A stretch of 64,000 nucleotides of DNA, taken from contig NZ_JARRCW010000001.1 of the NCBI RefSeq assembly GCF_031501865.1, positions 4,168,001-4,232,000 of the forward strand. Reading direction: 5' to 3'. This document shows, one piece after another, positions 11,857-21,464 of the stretch. Source of the stretch: Pseudovibrio sp. M1P-2-3. Lineage in GTDB: Bacteria; Pseudomonadota; Alphaproteobacteria; Rhizobiales; Stappiaceae. A program made the translations under genes and the position numbers. A model generated the notes under the pieces. It had not been told where the DNA came from. It saw nothing but the letters and a program-made list of their open reading frames with translations, and made no database searches. The stretch's first letter is position 1, and each line of letters starts with the position of its first letter.

Positions 11857-12443
11857 CAGCCGACCTCTTTCATCGCGAACTTAAGAGAGTTGAGCTTGGT
11901 ACGTAGCGAACTATCGATCATCTTACTGCCAACTTTAACAGTGAGACCACCGAGGATGGACGGATCCACCTTCGCTACAATGTTCACGTTCTTGCCTGTA
12001 GAAGCATTAAGCGCTTTCTGCAGGTCTGCGGTATGCGCTGGTGTCAGTTCAGATGCGCTTGTTACTTCAGCAGTAACCTCGCCGCGTTTCGCAGCAAGAA
12101 GCGATCTGAATCCCAGGATCATACCTTGAACGGCGAAGAGGCGCCTGTTTTGGGCTACCAACTTCACAAAATTTGCGGTCAGGCCGGTAATTCCGGCCTT
12201 TTCCAAAATAACATCTAGCGCTTTCGTTTGTGCATCAGCACTAAAAACGGGGCTCTTGATGAGACGGCCGAGATCAGCACTCTCATTGACGAGAGTTTCA
12301 AATTGATCGAGGCCTTTCTCAACTTCCGCCACTTTTCCCTGCTCTTCAGCAAGGTCCATTAAAGCGGAAGCATATCGCAAGGCCACGCCAGAAATGAGAG
12401 ATACATTGTCAGTCACTGGATCCGTGCTCTCCGGCGCGCTCAA
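11856..12443 (-). CDS. atpH: ATP synthase F1 delta subunit
   Basis: Peripheral-stalk subunit (OSCP homologue), 195 residues, holding the alpha/beta hexamer to the b subunits. Seen: [19 protein letters not shown] at the N-terminus and [25 protein letters not shown] near the end. First gene of this F1-only operon; Fo subunit genes are not in the window, as is usual in rhizobia-type genomes where Fo is encoded elsewhere. Confidence 0.95.
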   Translation of the reverse strand: MSAPESTDPVTDNVSLISGVALRYASALMDLAEEQGKVAEVEKGLDQFETLVNESADLGRLIKSPVFSADAQTKALDVILEKAGITGLTANFVKLVAQNRRLFAVQGMILGFRSLLAAKRGEVTAEVTSASELTPAHTADLQKALNASTGKNVNIVAKVDPSILGGLTVKVGSKMIDSSLRTKLNSLKFAMKEVG

Positions 12444-12631
12444 ACCATTGGAAGTAATCGATAAGTGCCCAATTCCAATGCTTTGATATGTCGCGTTTAA
12501 ATCTGTTTATAGGGTAAAACAGGATTGCTTTACCCATTAAGCCGCGCTCCGCATAGCACAGCATTCACAGGCTTGCAATACAGGCTGTCCATTCCTTTCC
12601 TGTCTATGAGACGAGGTTTTTCACAGGCTTT
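12444..12631 (-). promoter_or_regulatory. Upstream region of the atp operon with a hairpin
   Basis: The space between priA and atpH must carry the operon promoter. It holds a perfect 7-base inverted repeat, GGGTAAA / TTTACCC (12512-12535), with a 10-base loop, in the probable leader. Its function is unknown. Confidence 0.4.
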
Positions 12632-14845
12632 CTAAAAGAAATTTTGCGGATCAATATCCACCTGAACCCGTAAACTTCCCCTTACCGGAGGGCTGGCAGC
12701 CAGCCATGCTCTTATAAACCCTTGCAAATCAAAGCCCCTTTGCGCCATTGCCAGCAGGCGAAAACGAAAGCGCCCGCGCACTTGGGCAAGGGCCGCCTCA
12801 GCCGGGCCCAGCACGGTAACATCACCACCCCTAGGTAAAACACTTGTAAGTATTTTTGAATATTTTTCAGTTTCTCCACGGTCTGTCCCCGAAACGATGA
12901 TGGCCGCAAGTCTGCCAAATGGTGGAAGACCGGCATGTTGACGCGACTCGATTTCTGCTTGGTAAAACTCATCGGGGCGGCCAGACAGCAGAGCTTTAAT
13001 GACGGGCTGGTCGGGGCTGTAACTTTGCAAGATGCCAATGCCCTTACCGTGGATACGCCCCGCACGCCCTGTGACCTGCGCCAGCAGCTGGAAAGTACGC
13101 TCTGCAGCCCTTGGATCACCATTGGCAAGACCAAGATCCGCATCAATCACCCCGACAAGGGTCATCAACGGGAAGTTATGCCCCTTGGCCACGAGCTGGG
13201 TGCCAATGACAACATCCACCTGCCCCTCTTCAATGAGCTTCATTTCCCGTTTCACCCGCTCTGCGCCACCGGGCAAATCGGAGGAGAGCACCAGAACCCG
13301 CGCATCGGGAAACAAACTGCAGACTTCCTCCCCAATGCGTTCCACACCGGGGCCGCACGCCACCAGCGTATCAGGCTTGGAGCACTCCGGGCACTTTTCG
13401 GGAACCGGCTGGCTGTAACCGCAATGATGGCATACCAGCTTGCCTCTAAAACGGTGCTCCACCAACCATGTAGAGCAGTTTTCACAGTGAAAGCGATGGC
13501 CACAGGTGCGGCACAAGGTGAGCGGCGCATAGCCACGCCGATTAAGAAACAACAGTGCCTGATTGCCATTGCCCAGCGCCGTTGCAATCTCCTGCACCAG
13601 CATGGGAGCCAGCCAGCGCCCGCGCTCCGGTCCCTCAACGCGCATATCAACACTTTTCAGCGTTGGCATTTCAGCGCCCGATGCCCGCTCCGGCAGGCTC
13701 ACCAGTTCATAGCGCCCGTTTTGGGCATTCACCTTACTTTCAACGCTTGGGGTGGCACTGGCCAGCACAACGGGAAACTTGGCAATATGCCCACGCAGCA
13801 CCGCCATGTCCCGTGCATTATAAGAGACGCGGTCATCTTGTTTGTATGCGGCGTCATGTTCCTCATCCACCACCACAAGGCCAAGGTTCTTGAAGGGCAG
13901 GAATAAAGAGGAACGAGCGCCCACCACCACTTTCACCTCGCCATTGGCAACGCCGCGCCATGTGCGCTCCCGTCGTTTTGGTGGCACCTGCGAGTGCCAC
14001 TCGGCGGGCTTTGCGCCAAAGCGTTCTTCAAAACGGTTCAGGAACTGATTGGTCAGAGCAATTTCGGGAACAAGGATCAAGGCTTGCTGTCCCTGACGCA
14101 TCACTTCGGCAATAGCCTCAAAGTAGACCTCCGTCTTACCCGATCCCGTCACCCCGTCAATAAGATAGGTTTTGCTGCCCTTACCAATGCCGCTGATCAG
14201 CGCATTCGCCGCTGTTATCTGCTGCTCCGTCAGTTTCCTGCCGGGCATTTCAGGGTCAGGGTCGGGCAGCGGCGGCGTTGCGGGCAACATCACGGTTTCC
14301 AGAACGCCTTGCTTTTTCAAGCCCTCAACCACAGAGGAGCTGACACCAGCGGCCCCTGCTAGGCCGGGTTTGGTCCACGCCATCCCTTCATCTACCAGCT
14401 CCAGCACTCTGCCCCGCGCCGGTGTCACCCGCTCGGGCTCCACCCCGCGCACTCTTCGCACGCCCGCCAGCATGGGCTCGGCTTCAAGAGCTGCTTCCGA
14501 GCGCAATACCATGCGCAGAACCATGCCGGGCGAGCCCAGCGTCCACTTGGCAATCCAGTCTACGAATTTGCGCAGGTCATCCTGCAGGGGTGCGGCATCA
14601 TAGATGTGGAGAATTGATTTCAGCTTTTTTGGGTTGACGCCCGCATCTGGCTCCCCGTCCCAAACCGCGCCGACCACCTCACGCGGACCAAGGGGCACAC
14701 GTACAATGCTACCGGGGCGAACCTGCATACCCGCGGGCACCTTGTAGGAATAAGCACCCGACACGGCAACCGGCACCAAGACAGGCACAATCACCTCATC
14801 CGCTCCCGTTTCACTGGGGGTAAAGAAGCTGGGCTCAGCGCTCAA
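12632..14845 (-). CDS. priA: Primosomal replication restart helicase PriA
   Basis: 3'-5' helicase that recognises stalled forks and reloads the replisome. 737 residues, with N-terminal PriA DNA-binding domain, Walker A GVTGSGKTEVYFEAI, DEEH box (VVVDEEHDAAYKQDD), and a zinc-binding insertion with eight cysteines (CRTCGHRFHCENC ... CHHCGY ... CPEC). The final C-terminal domain is present. It appears to start at a TTG (14845) preceded by a purine-rich GGAAGAGGAA. Neighbouring atpH and transaldolase are typical in this clade. Confidence 0.96.
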   Translation of the reverse strand: MSAEPSFFTPSETGADEVIVPVLVPVAVSGAYSYKVPAGMQVRPGSIVRVPLGPREVVGAVWDGEPDAGVNPKKLKSILHIYDAAPLQDDLRKFVDWIAKWTLGSPGMVLRMVLRSEAALEAEPMLAGVRRVRGVEPERVTPARGRVLELVDEGMAWTKPGLAGAAGVSSSVVEGLKKQGVLETVMLPATPPLPDPDPEMPGRKLTEQQITAANALISGIGKGSKTYLIDGVTGSGKTEVYFEAIAEVMRQGQQALILVPEIALTNQFLNRFEERFGAKPAEWHSQVPPKRRERTWRGVANGEVKVVVGARSSLFLPFKNLGLVVVDEEHDAAYKQDDRVSYNARDMAVLRGHIAKFPVVLASATPSVESKVNAQNGRYELVSLPERASGAEMPTLKSVDMRVEGPERGRWLAPMLVQEIATALGNGNQALLFLNRRGYAPLTLCRTCGHRFHCENCSTWLVEHRFRGKLVCHHCGYSQPVPEKCPECSKPDTLVACGPGVERIGEEVCSLFPDARVLVLSSDLPGGAERVKREMKLIEEGQVDVVIGTQLVAKGHNFPLMTLVGVIDADLGLANGDPRAAERTFQLLAQVTGRAGRIHGKGIGILQSYSPDQPVIKALLSGRPDEFYQAEIESRQHAGLPPFGRLAAIIVSGTDRGETEKYSKILTSVLPRGGDVTVLGPAEAALAQVRGRFRFRLLAMAQRGFDLQGFIRAWLAASPPVRGSLRVQVDIDPQNFF

Positions 14846-14990
14846 AATACCATTCCTCTTCCGTGTTCTTGCACATTAATGTTGTTCACGCGGTACAGTC
14901 TAGGCTAAACAGGGGCGATAAATTACCCATCGCATTCGCTCTCTTCACCAAAACTGGAAAGAAGAAGGCCTTATAAGGAGCCCTTTTGGC

Positions 14991-15644
14991 ATGAAGTTTT
15001 TCGTTGATACAGCCGATACAGCTGAGATTAAAGAGTTGGCAGCAACAGGACTTCTGGACGGTGTGACGACAAATCCGTCCCTGATCCTCAAGTCCGGTCG
15101 GCCAATGAAAGAGGTAATCGCTGAAATCTGCGATATTGTCGAGGGTCCTGTTTCCGCTGAAGTTGTTGCAATGGAAGCAGAAGCAATGCTGACCGAAGCA
15201 AAAGAGCTGACAGCAATTGCCGACAATATTTGTGTAAAACTGCCTCTTACTCTGGATGGCCTGAAAGCGTGCCGCACGCTGGCAGACAAAGGCGTTAAAA
15301 CAAACGTAACCCTTTGCTTCTCTGCAAATCAGGCACTTTTGGCTGCAAAAGCTGGCGCAACCTACATTTCTCCATTTATCGGCCGCTTGGATGACATCCA
15401 CGTGGACGGTCTGGACCTGATCTCCGACATTCGTCAGATCTATGACAACTTCCTGTTCGACACAGAAATTCTGGCGGCCTCTATCCGCACAGCAAACCAC
15501 GTGAAAGACTGCGCACTGCTTGGCGCGGATGTTGCAACAATTCCGCCATCAACCTTGAAAAGTCTCATAAAGCACCCGCTCACAGACAAAGGCCTTGAAA
15601 CATTCATGGCTGACTGGGCAAAAACAGGCCAGAGCATCGTTTAA
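14991..15644 (+). CDS. fsa: Transaldolase / fructose-6-phosphate aldolase family
   Basis: Small (217 residues) class I aldolase of the TalC/FSA type: [30 protein letters not shown], and the Schiff-base lysine in [29 protein letters not shown] closes the barrel. It transfers dihydroxyacetone units in the pentose phosphate pathway (transaldolase) or cleaves fructose-6-phosphate. The two activities cannot be told apart by eye. Divergent from priA. Confidence 0.92.
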   Translation: MKFFVDTADTAEIKELAATGLLDGVTTNPSLILKSGRPMKEVIAEICDIVEGPVSAEVVAMEAEAMLTEAKELTAIADNICVKLPLTLDGLKACRTLADKGVKTNVTLCFSANQALLAAKAGATYISPFIGRLDDIHVDGLDLISDIRQIYDNFLFDTEILAASIRTANHVKDCALLGADVATIPPSTLKSLIKHPLTDKGLETFMADWAKTGQSIV

Positions 15645-15801
15645 GGCTTAATCGCAGTAGAGTTTATCCCTGAGCCCGAGAACAAGGCGCAAAGTCCTTT
15701 CTCAAACATAATCCCGGCCCCCGTGCCGGGAGCTAGCTCAGACACACCATAAACTCATCTGTTAAAAGCTGAAGAAACTTCCCTTAAAGCAAGGTGGCCA
15801 T

Positions 15802-15836
15802 AAGCGCGGATACCACTCGGTTTCCGCGCTTTTTTG
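15802..15836 (+). terminator. Terminator after the transaldolase gene
   Basis: Stem AAGCGCGGA / TTCCGCGCTT with a loop of about 11 bases, followed by a T run. It lies about 160 bases after the stop codon. An earlier GC-rich hairpin (CCGGC/GCCGG near 15715) lacks a T tract. Confidence 0.8.
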
Positions 15837-15939
15837 TGGCTATAAACCAACAATCATAAACAAATCCGAAATTTATGGTTAACACGATCTTAAAGAGCCC
15901 TATGCACCTTGGTATCAAAGAAGAAACCAAGGAATACAC

Positions 15940-16674
15940 ATGGCCCTTCTGCGCCCTTTTATCACTGTCCTTTGCCTATGCCTGCTTGGCACACCTTCCC
16001 TTGCCGAGCCCGATTTCAAGTTCAGCACCGCTAAGAAAATTCTGGAGCGGGATATCTATCAAGACGAGGACGAGCGGATCAGCTTTTATTGTGGCTGCAC
16101 CTATTCCGACAAGAAGCAAGTCAACTCTGCCTCCTGTGGCTACGAACCACGCAAGAACGCCAAGCGCGGCCAGCGCATCGAGTGGGAACACGTTGTCCCC
16201 GCCTCCCGTTTTGGCTCTTACCGTGCCTGTTGGCAGGAAGGCCACCCCGCCTGCACCACCTCCAAGGGCAAGGCCTACAAAGGCCGCCGCTGCTGCACGA
16301 AAGTTGATCCGGAATTTGCCATGATGGAAGCAGACCTCAACAACCTTGTGCCCGCCGTTGGCGAGCTGAACGGCGACCGCTCCAACTATAGAATGGCTAT
16401 TTTGGACGGCGAGACTCGTTCCTATGGTGCCTGTGACTTTGAAATTGACTTTGCTGCCGACCTTATGGAGCCGGACGAGCCAGTCCGCGGTGATATCGCT
16501 AGGACTTACTTTTACATGCAAGCAACCTATGGCCTTGAGCTGACACAGGCAGAGCAGGACATGTTTGAGCAATGGCGGGGCAGCGATCCCATTTCCGAAT
16601 GGGAGTTGGAGCGCAATGCCAAAATTCAGGCAGCTCAAGGTAATGGCAACCCGTATGTTGGAGCCGGGTTTTGA
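15940..16674 (+). CDS. Secreted endonuclease I family nuclease
   Basis: Periplasmic or extracellular DNA/RNA endonuclease of the EndA/NucM family, 244 residues. A signal peptide (MALLRPFITVLCLCLLGTPSLA) is followed by the mature protein. The catalytic His is in RIEWEHVVPASRFG (beta-beta-alpha-metal fold) and the metal-binding Asn/Asp lie in NLVPAVGELNGDRSNY. Many cysteines (about 9) fit disulfide stabilisation after export. It may degrade external DNA as a nutrient. Monocistronic. Confidence 0.9.
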   Translation: MALLRPFITVLCLCLLGTPSLAEPDFKFSTAKKILERDIYQDEDERISFYCGCTYSDKKQVNSASCGYEPRKNAKRGQRIEWEHVVPASRFGSYRACWQEGHPACTTSKGKAYKGRRCCTKVDPEFAMMEADLNNLVPAVGELNGDRSNYRMAILDGETRSYGACDFEIDFAADLMEPDEPVRGDIARTYFYMQATYGLELTQAEQDMFEQWRGSDPISEWELERNAKIQAAQGNGNPYVGAGF

Positions 16675-16768
16675 ATTTTTATCGCAGCTCCCCCAGTCCA
16701 AACCGATAATCAGTTTGAAACAGCCATAAAAACGCGCAATAACCCTTTCAGGGCAACTAAAACATAAA

Positions 16769-17737
16769 GTGAACAAAATGAGCGCACCCATCGGGAATTC
16801 AGAGGACCTGCTGATTATCTGCAAGCCAGACCTTGCGAGCGCGGTTGAGGACTGGCTGTCCCATCTGGAATCCGAGCGCCGTTTATCCGAGCGCACTGTC
16901 ATCGCCTATGAGCGGGACATGCGCCAGTTCATGCGGTTTATGACAGACTATCAAGGCGGACCACCAGCCATCAAGGATCTGGGGGATTTGAAGCCCCCCC
17001 AGTTCAGAGCGTTTCTAGCAAACCGGCGCCATGAAGGGGCACAAACGCGGACCTTGGCCCGCGGCCTTGCAGGCATTCGCTCGTTTCTGGGCTTTCTGGA
17101 GCGGCGCGGACAAGCCAATGCCGCCGGTGCATCTGCCATCAAAACCCCGCGCCTTCCCCGCTCCCTGCCCAAACCTTTGCCGGTGGAAGAAGCCAAAACC
17201 ATCATCACCAAGGATTTGGGATTTGAAGATACACCGTGGGTAGAGGCGCGCAATGCAGCTGTTTTCACCTTACTTTACGGCTGCGGCCTGCGTATTTCCG
17301 AAGCTTTGAACCTTAACGTCAACCAAGCCCCCAAAGAGGGCCAGTCCTCCATGCGCATTCGCGGAAAAGGCAACAAGGAGCGTTTGGTGCCGGTGCTGCC
17401 GGTGGTGATTGAGGCGATTGAAGACTACAAGAGCCAGTGCCCCCATCATCTGGATGGCAACAGCCCCTTGTTTCGCGGGGTGCGCGGCGGCAAGCTCAAT
17501 CCACGCCTTATTCAGCTAGCCATGCAAAAGATACGCAGCGCCTTGGGCCTGCCAGACACGGCAACCCCGCACGCCCTGCGCCACTCCTTCGCCACCCATC
17601 TGCTTTCCAACGGCAGTGACTTGCGCTCTATTCAAGAGCTATTGGGCCACTCAAGCCTTTCCAGCACCCAGATTTATACGGAAGTGAACAGCGGCCATCT
17701 GCTTGACGCCTACGACAAGGCTCACCGCAGGCGCTAG
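16769..17737 (+). CDS. xerC: Site-specific tyrosine recombinase XerC
   Basis: Chromosome-dimer resolution recombinase acting with XerD at dif. N-terminal SAM-like core-binding domain (LSHLESERRLSERTVIAYERDM), then the catalytic domain with Arg in YGCGLRISEALNL, Lys of RGKGNKERLVP, HALRHSFATHLL, LLGHSSLSSTQIYTEV with the nucleophile Tyr. About 320 residues. Start is GTG 16769 or ATG 16778 (MSAPIG). The set of catalytic residues is complete. The housekeeping neighbourhood argues against a phage integrase. Confidence 0.93.
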   Translation: MNKMSAPIGNSEDLLIICKPDLASAVEDWLSHLESERRLSERTVIAYERDMRQFMRFMTDYQGGPPAIKDLGDLKPPQFRAFLANRRHEGAQTRTLARGLAGIRSFLGFLERRGQANAAGASAIKTPRLPRSLPKPLPVEEAKTIITKDLGFEDTPWVEARNAAVFTLLYGCGLRISEALNLNVNQAPKEGQSSMRIRGKGNKERLVPVLPVVIEAIEDYKSQCPHHLDGNSPLFRGVRGGKLNPRLIQLAMQKIRSALGLPDTATPHALRHSFATHLLSNGSDLRSIQELLGHSSLSSTQIYTEVNSGHLLDAYDKAHRRR

Positions 17738-17885
17738 AGCACTCCAACCGCTTGCACTCCCTAACGCGCACCGCTAAACCTTACTCCTAAAACGAGAACG
17801 TTGAAGCTGGCAGAGCCTTCCGCCCTGCCAAGTTCCTCAATAGACGCGTAAAAGACAGCTTTGCCACCACACTCAAGGATTGACG

Positions 17886-18698
17886 ATGAACCCTGCTCAA
17901 AGTGCCTGCACCACATTGAAAACTCTTCGCGAGCAAAGCCCGCTTGTTCATAACATGACCAACATTGTGGTGGCCAACACCACAGCGAACGCGCTTCTAG
18001 CACTGGGCGCATCCCCTGCCATGGTAGATGGCCCTGAAGAAGCGCCGGAACTGGCAAGTGTGGCGGGTGCACTGGTTGTAAATGTGGGTACAGTAACACC
18101 GGCACAGGCCCAGGCGATGAAACTTGCGGTAAAGGCCGCCCAACAGGCAGGTACACCGTGGGTTCTGGACCCTGTGGCCGTGGGCGCCCTTTCCTTCCGT
18201 ACAAAGCTTGCAGTAGAACTTTTGGAAAGCAAGCCCACCGTCATTCGCGGTAATGCCTCCGAAATCATGGCGCTGGCCGGACAAGGCGGCGGCGGCAAAG
18301 GCGTTGACAGCACCGACAGCTCGGAAGCCGCTTTTGACAGCGCCAAGGAGCTGTCCCAGCGTACAGGCGCGGTTGTGGTTGTCTCTGGTGCGGTGGATTA
18401 CATCACCGATGGTTCCCGTGTGGCCTTGGTGGAAAATGGCGATGCCATGATGCCTTATGTCACTGGCCTCGGCTGCACAGCCACCGCCCTCACTGGCGCG
18501 ACCCTTGCGGTGAATGATGATCCGTTTCTTGCCGCCACCCACGCCATGCTATTCCTCGGCATCACCGGAGAGTTGGCGGCCAAAGACACCAAAGGCCCCG
18601 GTAGCCTGCAACTGGATATTATCAACGGCCTCTATCAACTTAGTGACGAGCAAATCAAAACAACTGCCCGCGTGAAGATCAATGAAGCCTCCGTTTAA
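17886..18698 (+). CDS. thiM: Hydroxyethylthiazole kinase
   Basis: Phosphorylates 4-methyl-5-(2-hydroxyethyl)thiazole in thiamine salvage. 270 residues from ATG 17886, with AAGGA upstream. Seen: VHNMTNIVVANTTANALLALGASPAMV, WVLDPVAVGAL, and VTGLGCTATALTGA, the ribokinase-like catalytic GxGC region. Overlaps thiE by 17 bases, so the two are coupled. I saw no thi-box riboswitch in the 150 bases upstream. Confidence 0.96.
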   Translation: MNPAQSACTTLKTLREQSPLVHNMTNIVVANTTANALLALGASPAMVDGPEEAPELASVAGALVVNVGTVTPAQAQAMKLAVKAAQQAGTPWVLDPVAVGALSFRTKLAVELLESKPTVIRGNASEIMALAGQGGGGKGVDSTDSSEAAFDSAKELSQRTGAVVVVSGAVDYITDGSRVALVENGDAMMPYVTGLGCTATALTGATLAVNDDPFLAATHAMLFLGITGELAAKDTKGPGSLQLDIINGLYQLSDEQIKTTARVKINEASV

Positions 18699-19320
18699 CC
18701 TCTCCCTCTATCTGGTTCTGGGTCCGCAGGACTGCAACGGCATTGATCCCGTAGACATTGCACTGGCAGCTGCCAACAACGGCACGACAATGGTGCAGCT
18801 GCGGGATAAGAGTGGAAGGAGCGGGGAGCAAGTCGCACTTGGAAAGCGCTTGAAAGCGGCGCTCTCACCCCTCAAAGTTCCCTTGATTATCAACGACCGC
18901 GTCGACATTGCCTTGGAAATCGGCGCAGATGGCGCTCATGTGGGGCAAAGCGATTTGCAAGCGGCCCGAGCGCGTGAGCTTCTGGGGCCGGATTTCATCC
19001 TCGGCGTCTCCGCCTCCACTAGGAAGGAATTCGAGGCAATCGACCCGAAAATCACCGACTACATCGGCCTTGGCGCATGTTTTCCAACGGGCAGCAAAGA
19101 CGACGCGGAATATCTGGATCAGGACTTGTTCCGCACTCTGACCCATAACAGCAAACTCCCCGTAGTCGGCATTGGCGGCATCAATCTGGCAAATGCGGGA
19201 GAGGTGATTAAAAACGGCGCTGATGGTGTGGCTGTCATCTCAGCCATTTGCGGGACAAGTGACCCGGCTGAGGCCAGCAGAGAGCTGGCGCAGACTATCA
19301 AGGAAACAAGAGGCGTATAG
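18682..19320 (+). CDS. thiE: Thiamine-phosphate synthase
   Basis: Joins hydroxymethylpyrimidine diphosphate and thiazole phosphate to thiamine phosphate. 212-residue TIM barrel with TTMVQLRDKSG, LIINDRVDIALEIGADGAHVGQSDL, and PVVGIGGINLANAGEVIKNGADGVAVIS. Starts inside the end of thiM, consistent with a two-gene salvage operon. Confidence 0.96.
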   Translation: MKPPFNLSLYLVLGPQDCNGIDPVDIALAAANNGTTMVQLRDKSGRSGEQVALGKRLKAALSPLKVPLIINDRVDIALEIGADGAHVGQSDLQAARARELLGPDFILGVSASTRKEFEAIDPKITDYIGLGACFPTGSKDDAEYLDQDLFRTLTHNSKLPVVGIGGINLANAGEVIKNGADGVAVISAICGTSDPAEASRELAQTIKETRGV

Positions 19321-19345
19321 TTGGCAGCATACCACCTCATAAAAA

Positions 19346-19373
19346 AGCCCTCGGAACCTGTGTTCCGAGGGCT
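19346..19373 (-). terminator. Terminator between thiE and the outer-membrane protein gene
   Basis: Perfect stem AGCCCTCGGAAC / GTTCCGAGGGCT with a 4-base loop. The A run on its left side makes it an intrinsic terminator for the minus-strand gene; it also ends the plus-strand thi operon region. Confidence 0.85.
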
Positions 19374-19399
19374 TCCAACCAGCTAAAGCTGGAGTTCAC

Positions 19400-20047
19400 T
19401 TAAAATGTGTAACGAAGACCTAGATTGAAGGTATTCTGAATGCCTGTTATGTCAACTGAATCGAAAGCTTCGGCATCATGGAGGTAGTTCAAGCTGTAAT
19501 CAGCAACAACCTTCACATTCTCATGAAGATCAAAAGATACACCAGCAGCAAGTTTCAAAGCAGCATGTGTCGTTGTATCAGAAAGTGACGCTTTAGCACT
19601 CCCATTGCTAGCAGTGAACTTTGTATCAATGATACCAATACCAACACCACCACCTACAAATGGTGTGAAGCGTGTCTTGTTTTGAAAGTCATAATAAGCA
19701 ACTGCCAAAATAGACCAAACATCCATCTCTTCATCTACGGAAACCCCATTGCTATTGTAAGATTCCGAGTAGGCAGGAGAATAGGATCCTTCTAAGCCTA
19801 CACGCAGATTTTCACTGATGGACTTACCGACTGCGACACGACCAATGAAGCTGGTTTCATCGGCATTAAAATCTGAACTATTAGACTCTAAAGTCATTTC
19901 ACCTAAGCTCACACCCGAAAGGGCTTCAACATACCAGCCGTCTTTTAGACTAAGTGGTTCCTGTTTTTGGCCAAGAGTTTCCTGCGCAAAAGCAGAGGAG
20001 GCAGAGCATAGTGAGAGCGCGGCAACAGCGAGTGCAAACTTTTTCAT
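19400..20047 (-). CDS. Outer-membrane beta-barrel protein
   Basis: 215 residues from ATG 20047 (MKKFALAVAALSLCSASSAFA signal peptide). The rest has alternating polar/aromatic strands typical of an 8-stranded barrel (for example VGLEGSYSPAY, FTPFVGGGVGIG, VVADYSLNYL) and ends in Phe (GLRYTF), the Bam recognition signal. Resembles the opacity/Omp25-31-type porin-like family. Monocistronic. Its exact function cannot be told. Confidence 0.85.
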   Translation of the reverse strand: MKKFALAVAALSLCSASSAFAQETLGQKQEPLSLKDGWYVEALSGVSLGEMTLESNSSDFNADETSFIGRVAVGKSISENLRVGLEGSYSPAYSESYNSNGVSVDEEMDVWSILAVAYYDFQNKTRFTPFVGGGVGIGIIDTKFTASNGSAKASLSDTTTHAALKLAAGVSFDLHENVKVVADYSLNYLHDAEAFDSVDITGIQNTFNLGLRYTF

Positions 20048-20250
20048 TTTTTTCCGAATTATTAGTGCCTGATTGATCTCGAGGAAATAGCCAAAGGTTA
20101 ACAAATGGTAAACATTGACATGGCTGAAAAAGATCCGATTTCAGGCTAAAACAAAGGGATGTTGCGGCGCTGTAACAGGCACGACGTTAGGGCACACAAC
20201 TCTAAGCGCCCTAACGTAAACTATTAATGGAGTAGTAACTGGCAGTACAC

Positions 20251-20706
20251 TCACGCGCTGGCGATATAGACCTTCTGTTTTGCACAAGCCGCGGTCCTGT
20301 GAAAGAAACAGCCTTGGTAAGCTTTGTCTTCAAACAGGTCCAGAAGCGCAGTCGTTCCGGGGTAGGAACCAATGGCAATCACGTCCCAGTCCTCCTCCTC
20401 TCCAGCAAACATGTGCTCGAATGGCGCGACTAACAGAAACTTGCCCCCTGCCCTTTGCAGTGCCGGCCCGCTTACACTGGCATAGCGTTCGAAGGCTTCC
20501 TTCCCGCTGCCGGTTAATTCGCTGTCCCCAGCGTACCGAGCGGTTTCATAAAACTTGAAAAAGTTTATGAGGGTGATCGGGGCATCTTGCCCACGTTCAA
20601 GAATCTTTTCCCATTGGGTCCGTGTTGGTGCATCCCCTTTTGTTCCGTCTCCATAGTGTTGCAGCAATGTTTCAATGCGCTGTGTGTCACTGGCTATTGC
20701 ACTCAT
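20251..20706 (-). CDS. DUF1330-like ferredoxin-fold protein
   Basis: 151-residue cytosolic protein, start preceded by AGAGGGA. The segment ITLINFFKFYETARY ... YASVSGPALQRAGGKFLLVAPFEHMFAGEE ... WDVIAIGSYPGTTALLDLFEDKAYQ resembles the DUF1330/EthD-like dimeric alpha-beta barrel fold. Divergent from a TetR-type gene and separated from it by paired operator-like repeats, so it is probably the regulated target. Substrate unknown. Confidence 0.7.
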   Translation of the reverse strand: MSAIASDTQRIETLLQHYGDGTKGDAPTRTQWEKILERGQDAPITLINFFKFYETARYAGDSELTGSGKEAFERYASVSGPALQRAGGKFLLVAPFEHMFAGEEEDWDVIAIGSYPGTTALLDLFEDKAYQGCFFHRTAACAKQKVYIASA

Positions 20707-20727
20707 AGCAATCCCTCTATAATAATT

Positions 20728-20766
20728 TTACATGTGTCAAATAGTGGATTTTTTTACACGTGTCAA
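20728..20766. promoter_or_regulatory. Paired palindromic operator between DUF1330 gene and tetR-type gene
   Basis: Two 13-base near-palindromes, TTACATGTGTCAA (20728-20740) and TTACACGTGTCAA (20754-20766), 26 bases apart, lie in the short divergent region. The second contains the GTG start codon of the regulator. Most likely the TetR-family protein binds here and represses both genes; this is inferred from position and symmetry. Confidence 0.6.
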
Positions 20767-21353
20767 AAATTAAAAAATCAGATCGAACCAAATCGGAAAT
20801 TCTGGATGTTGCGTGGGAGGTAATCGCACGCGAAGGGGCTGCGGTTAAACTGCAGGTCATCGCCACTGAGGCAGGGGTTACCCGTCAGTCGGTTTACAAT
20901 CACTTCGGTACCCGCGCCGGGCTGCTCATAGCTCTTGTGCGCCATGCCGACGAGACGTTCTGCATCTGGGAAGGCTTCACAGCCGCCATGTCAAAGGCAT
21001 CAGCACTTGCAAAGCTGGAGGGATGTCTGGATGCATGGCTGGCGTTCGTGCCTAAAATACACCCTGTTGCTATGCACCTCATAGGCTCGCTGGCGAATGA
21101 CAAAGACGCCGCCGCCGCGTGGAATGACCGTATGAGCGAACTGAAAAAGTTCTACCATCAACTGGTAGAAGAGCTGAAAACAGCTGGTATCCTTCGAGCT
21201 GATTTAGATAAAAAAACTGCCGTAGATCTTTTATGGAGCCTCAGCTCCATGCAAAGCTGGGACCTTCTGGTCCACCAATGCGGCTGGAACCACATTCAGG
21301 CCAATACTCAAATTAAGCAGGTCGTGTTCTCCACCCTTTTGGTTGAGAAATAA
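20760..21353 (+). CDS. TetR-family transcriptional regulator
   Basis: 197 residues from a GTG start (MSKIKKSDRTKSEILDVAW). The HTH reads AVKLQVIATEAGVTRQSVYNHFGTRAGLLIALV, the canonical TetR recognition helix. The C-terminal half is a helical ligand-binding domain of unknown inducer. No better in-frame start exists nearby, so the operator-like palindrome overlaps its start codon; this suggests tight autorepression or a leaderless message. Confidence 0.85.
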   Translation: MSKIKKSDRTKSEILDVAWEVIAREGAAVKLQVIATEAGVTRQSVYNHFGTRAGLLIALVRHADETFCIWEGFTAAMSKASALAKLEGCLDAWLAFVPKIHPVAMHLIGSLANDKDAAAAWNDRMSELKKFYHQLVEELKTAGILRADLDKKTAVDLLWSLSSMQSWDLLVHQCGWNHIQANTQIKQVVFSTLLVEK

Positions 21354-21464
21354 GAAGCCAAGCCACCCGCGCCTCCTGCTCTTTCCAATTCCATTAAAAC
21401 CTATAGTATTGAAACCCATAGGATTCCTTTAGAGCATTTTCATAAGTCGGGACGGGGCAGACAC

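Noticed and set aside
15700-15740. tRNA-like GAGCTAGCTCAG string after the transaldolase gene
   Set aside because: No acceptor stem, anticodon arm or T-loop can be folded around it; it belongs to a short GC hairpin.
17740-17885. Possible TPP riboswitch before thiM
   Set aside because: I looked for the conserved thi-box segments (CUGAGA and ACCUGAUC-like) and did not find them.
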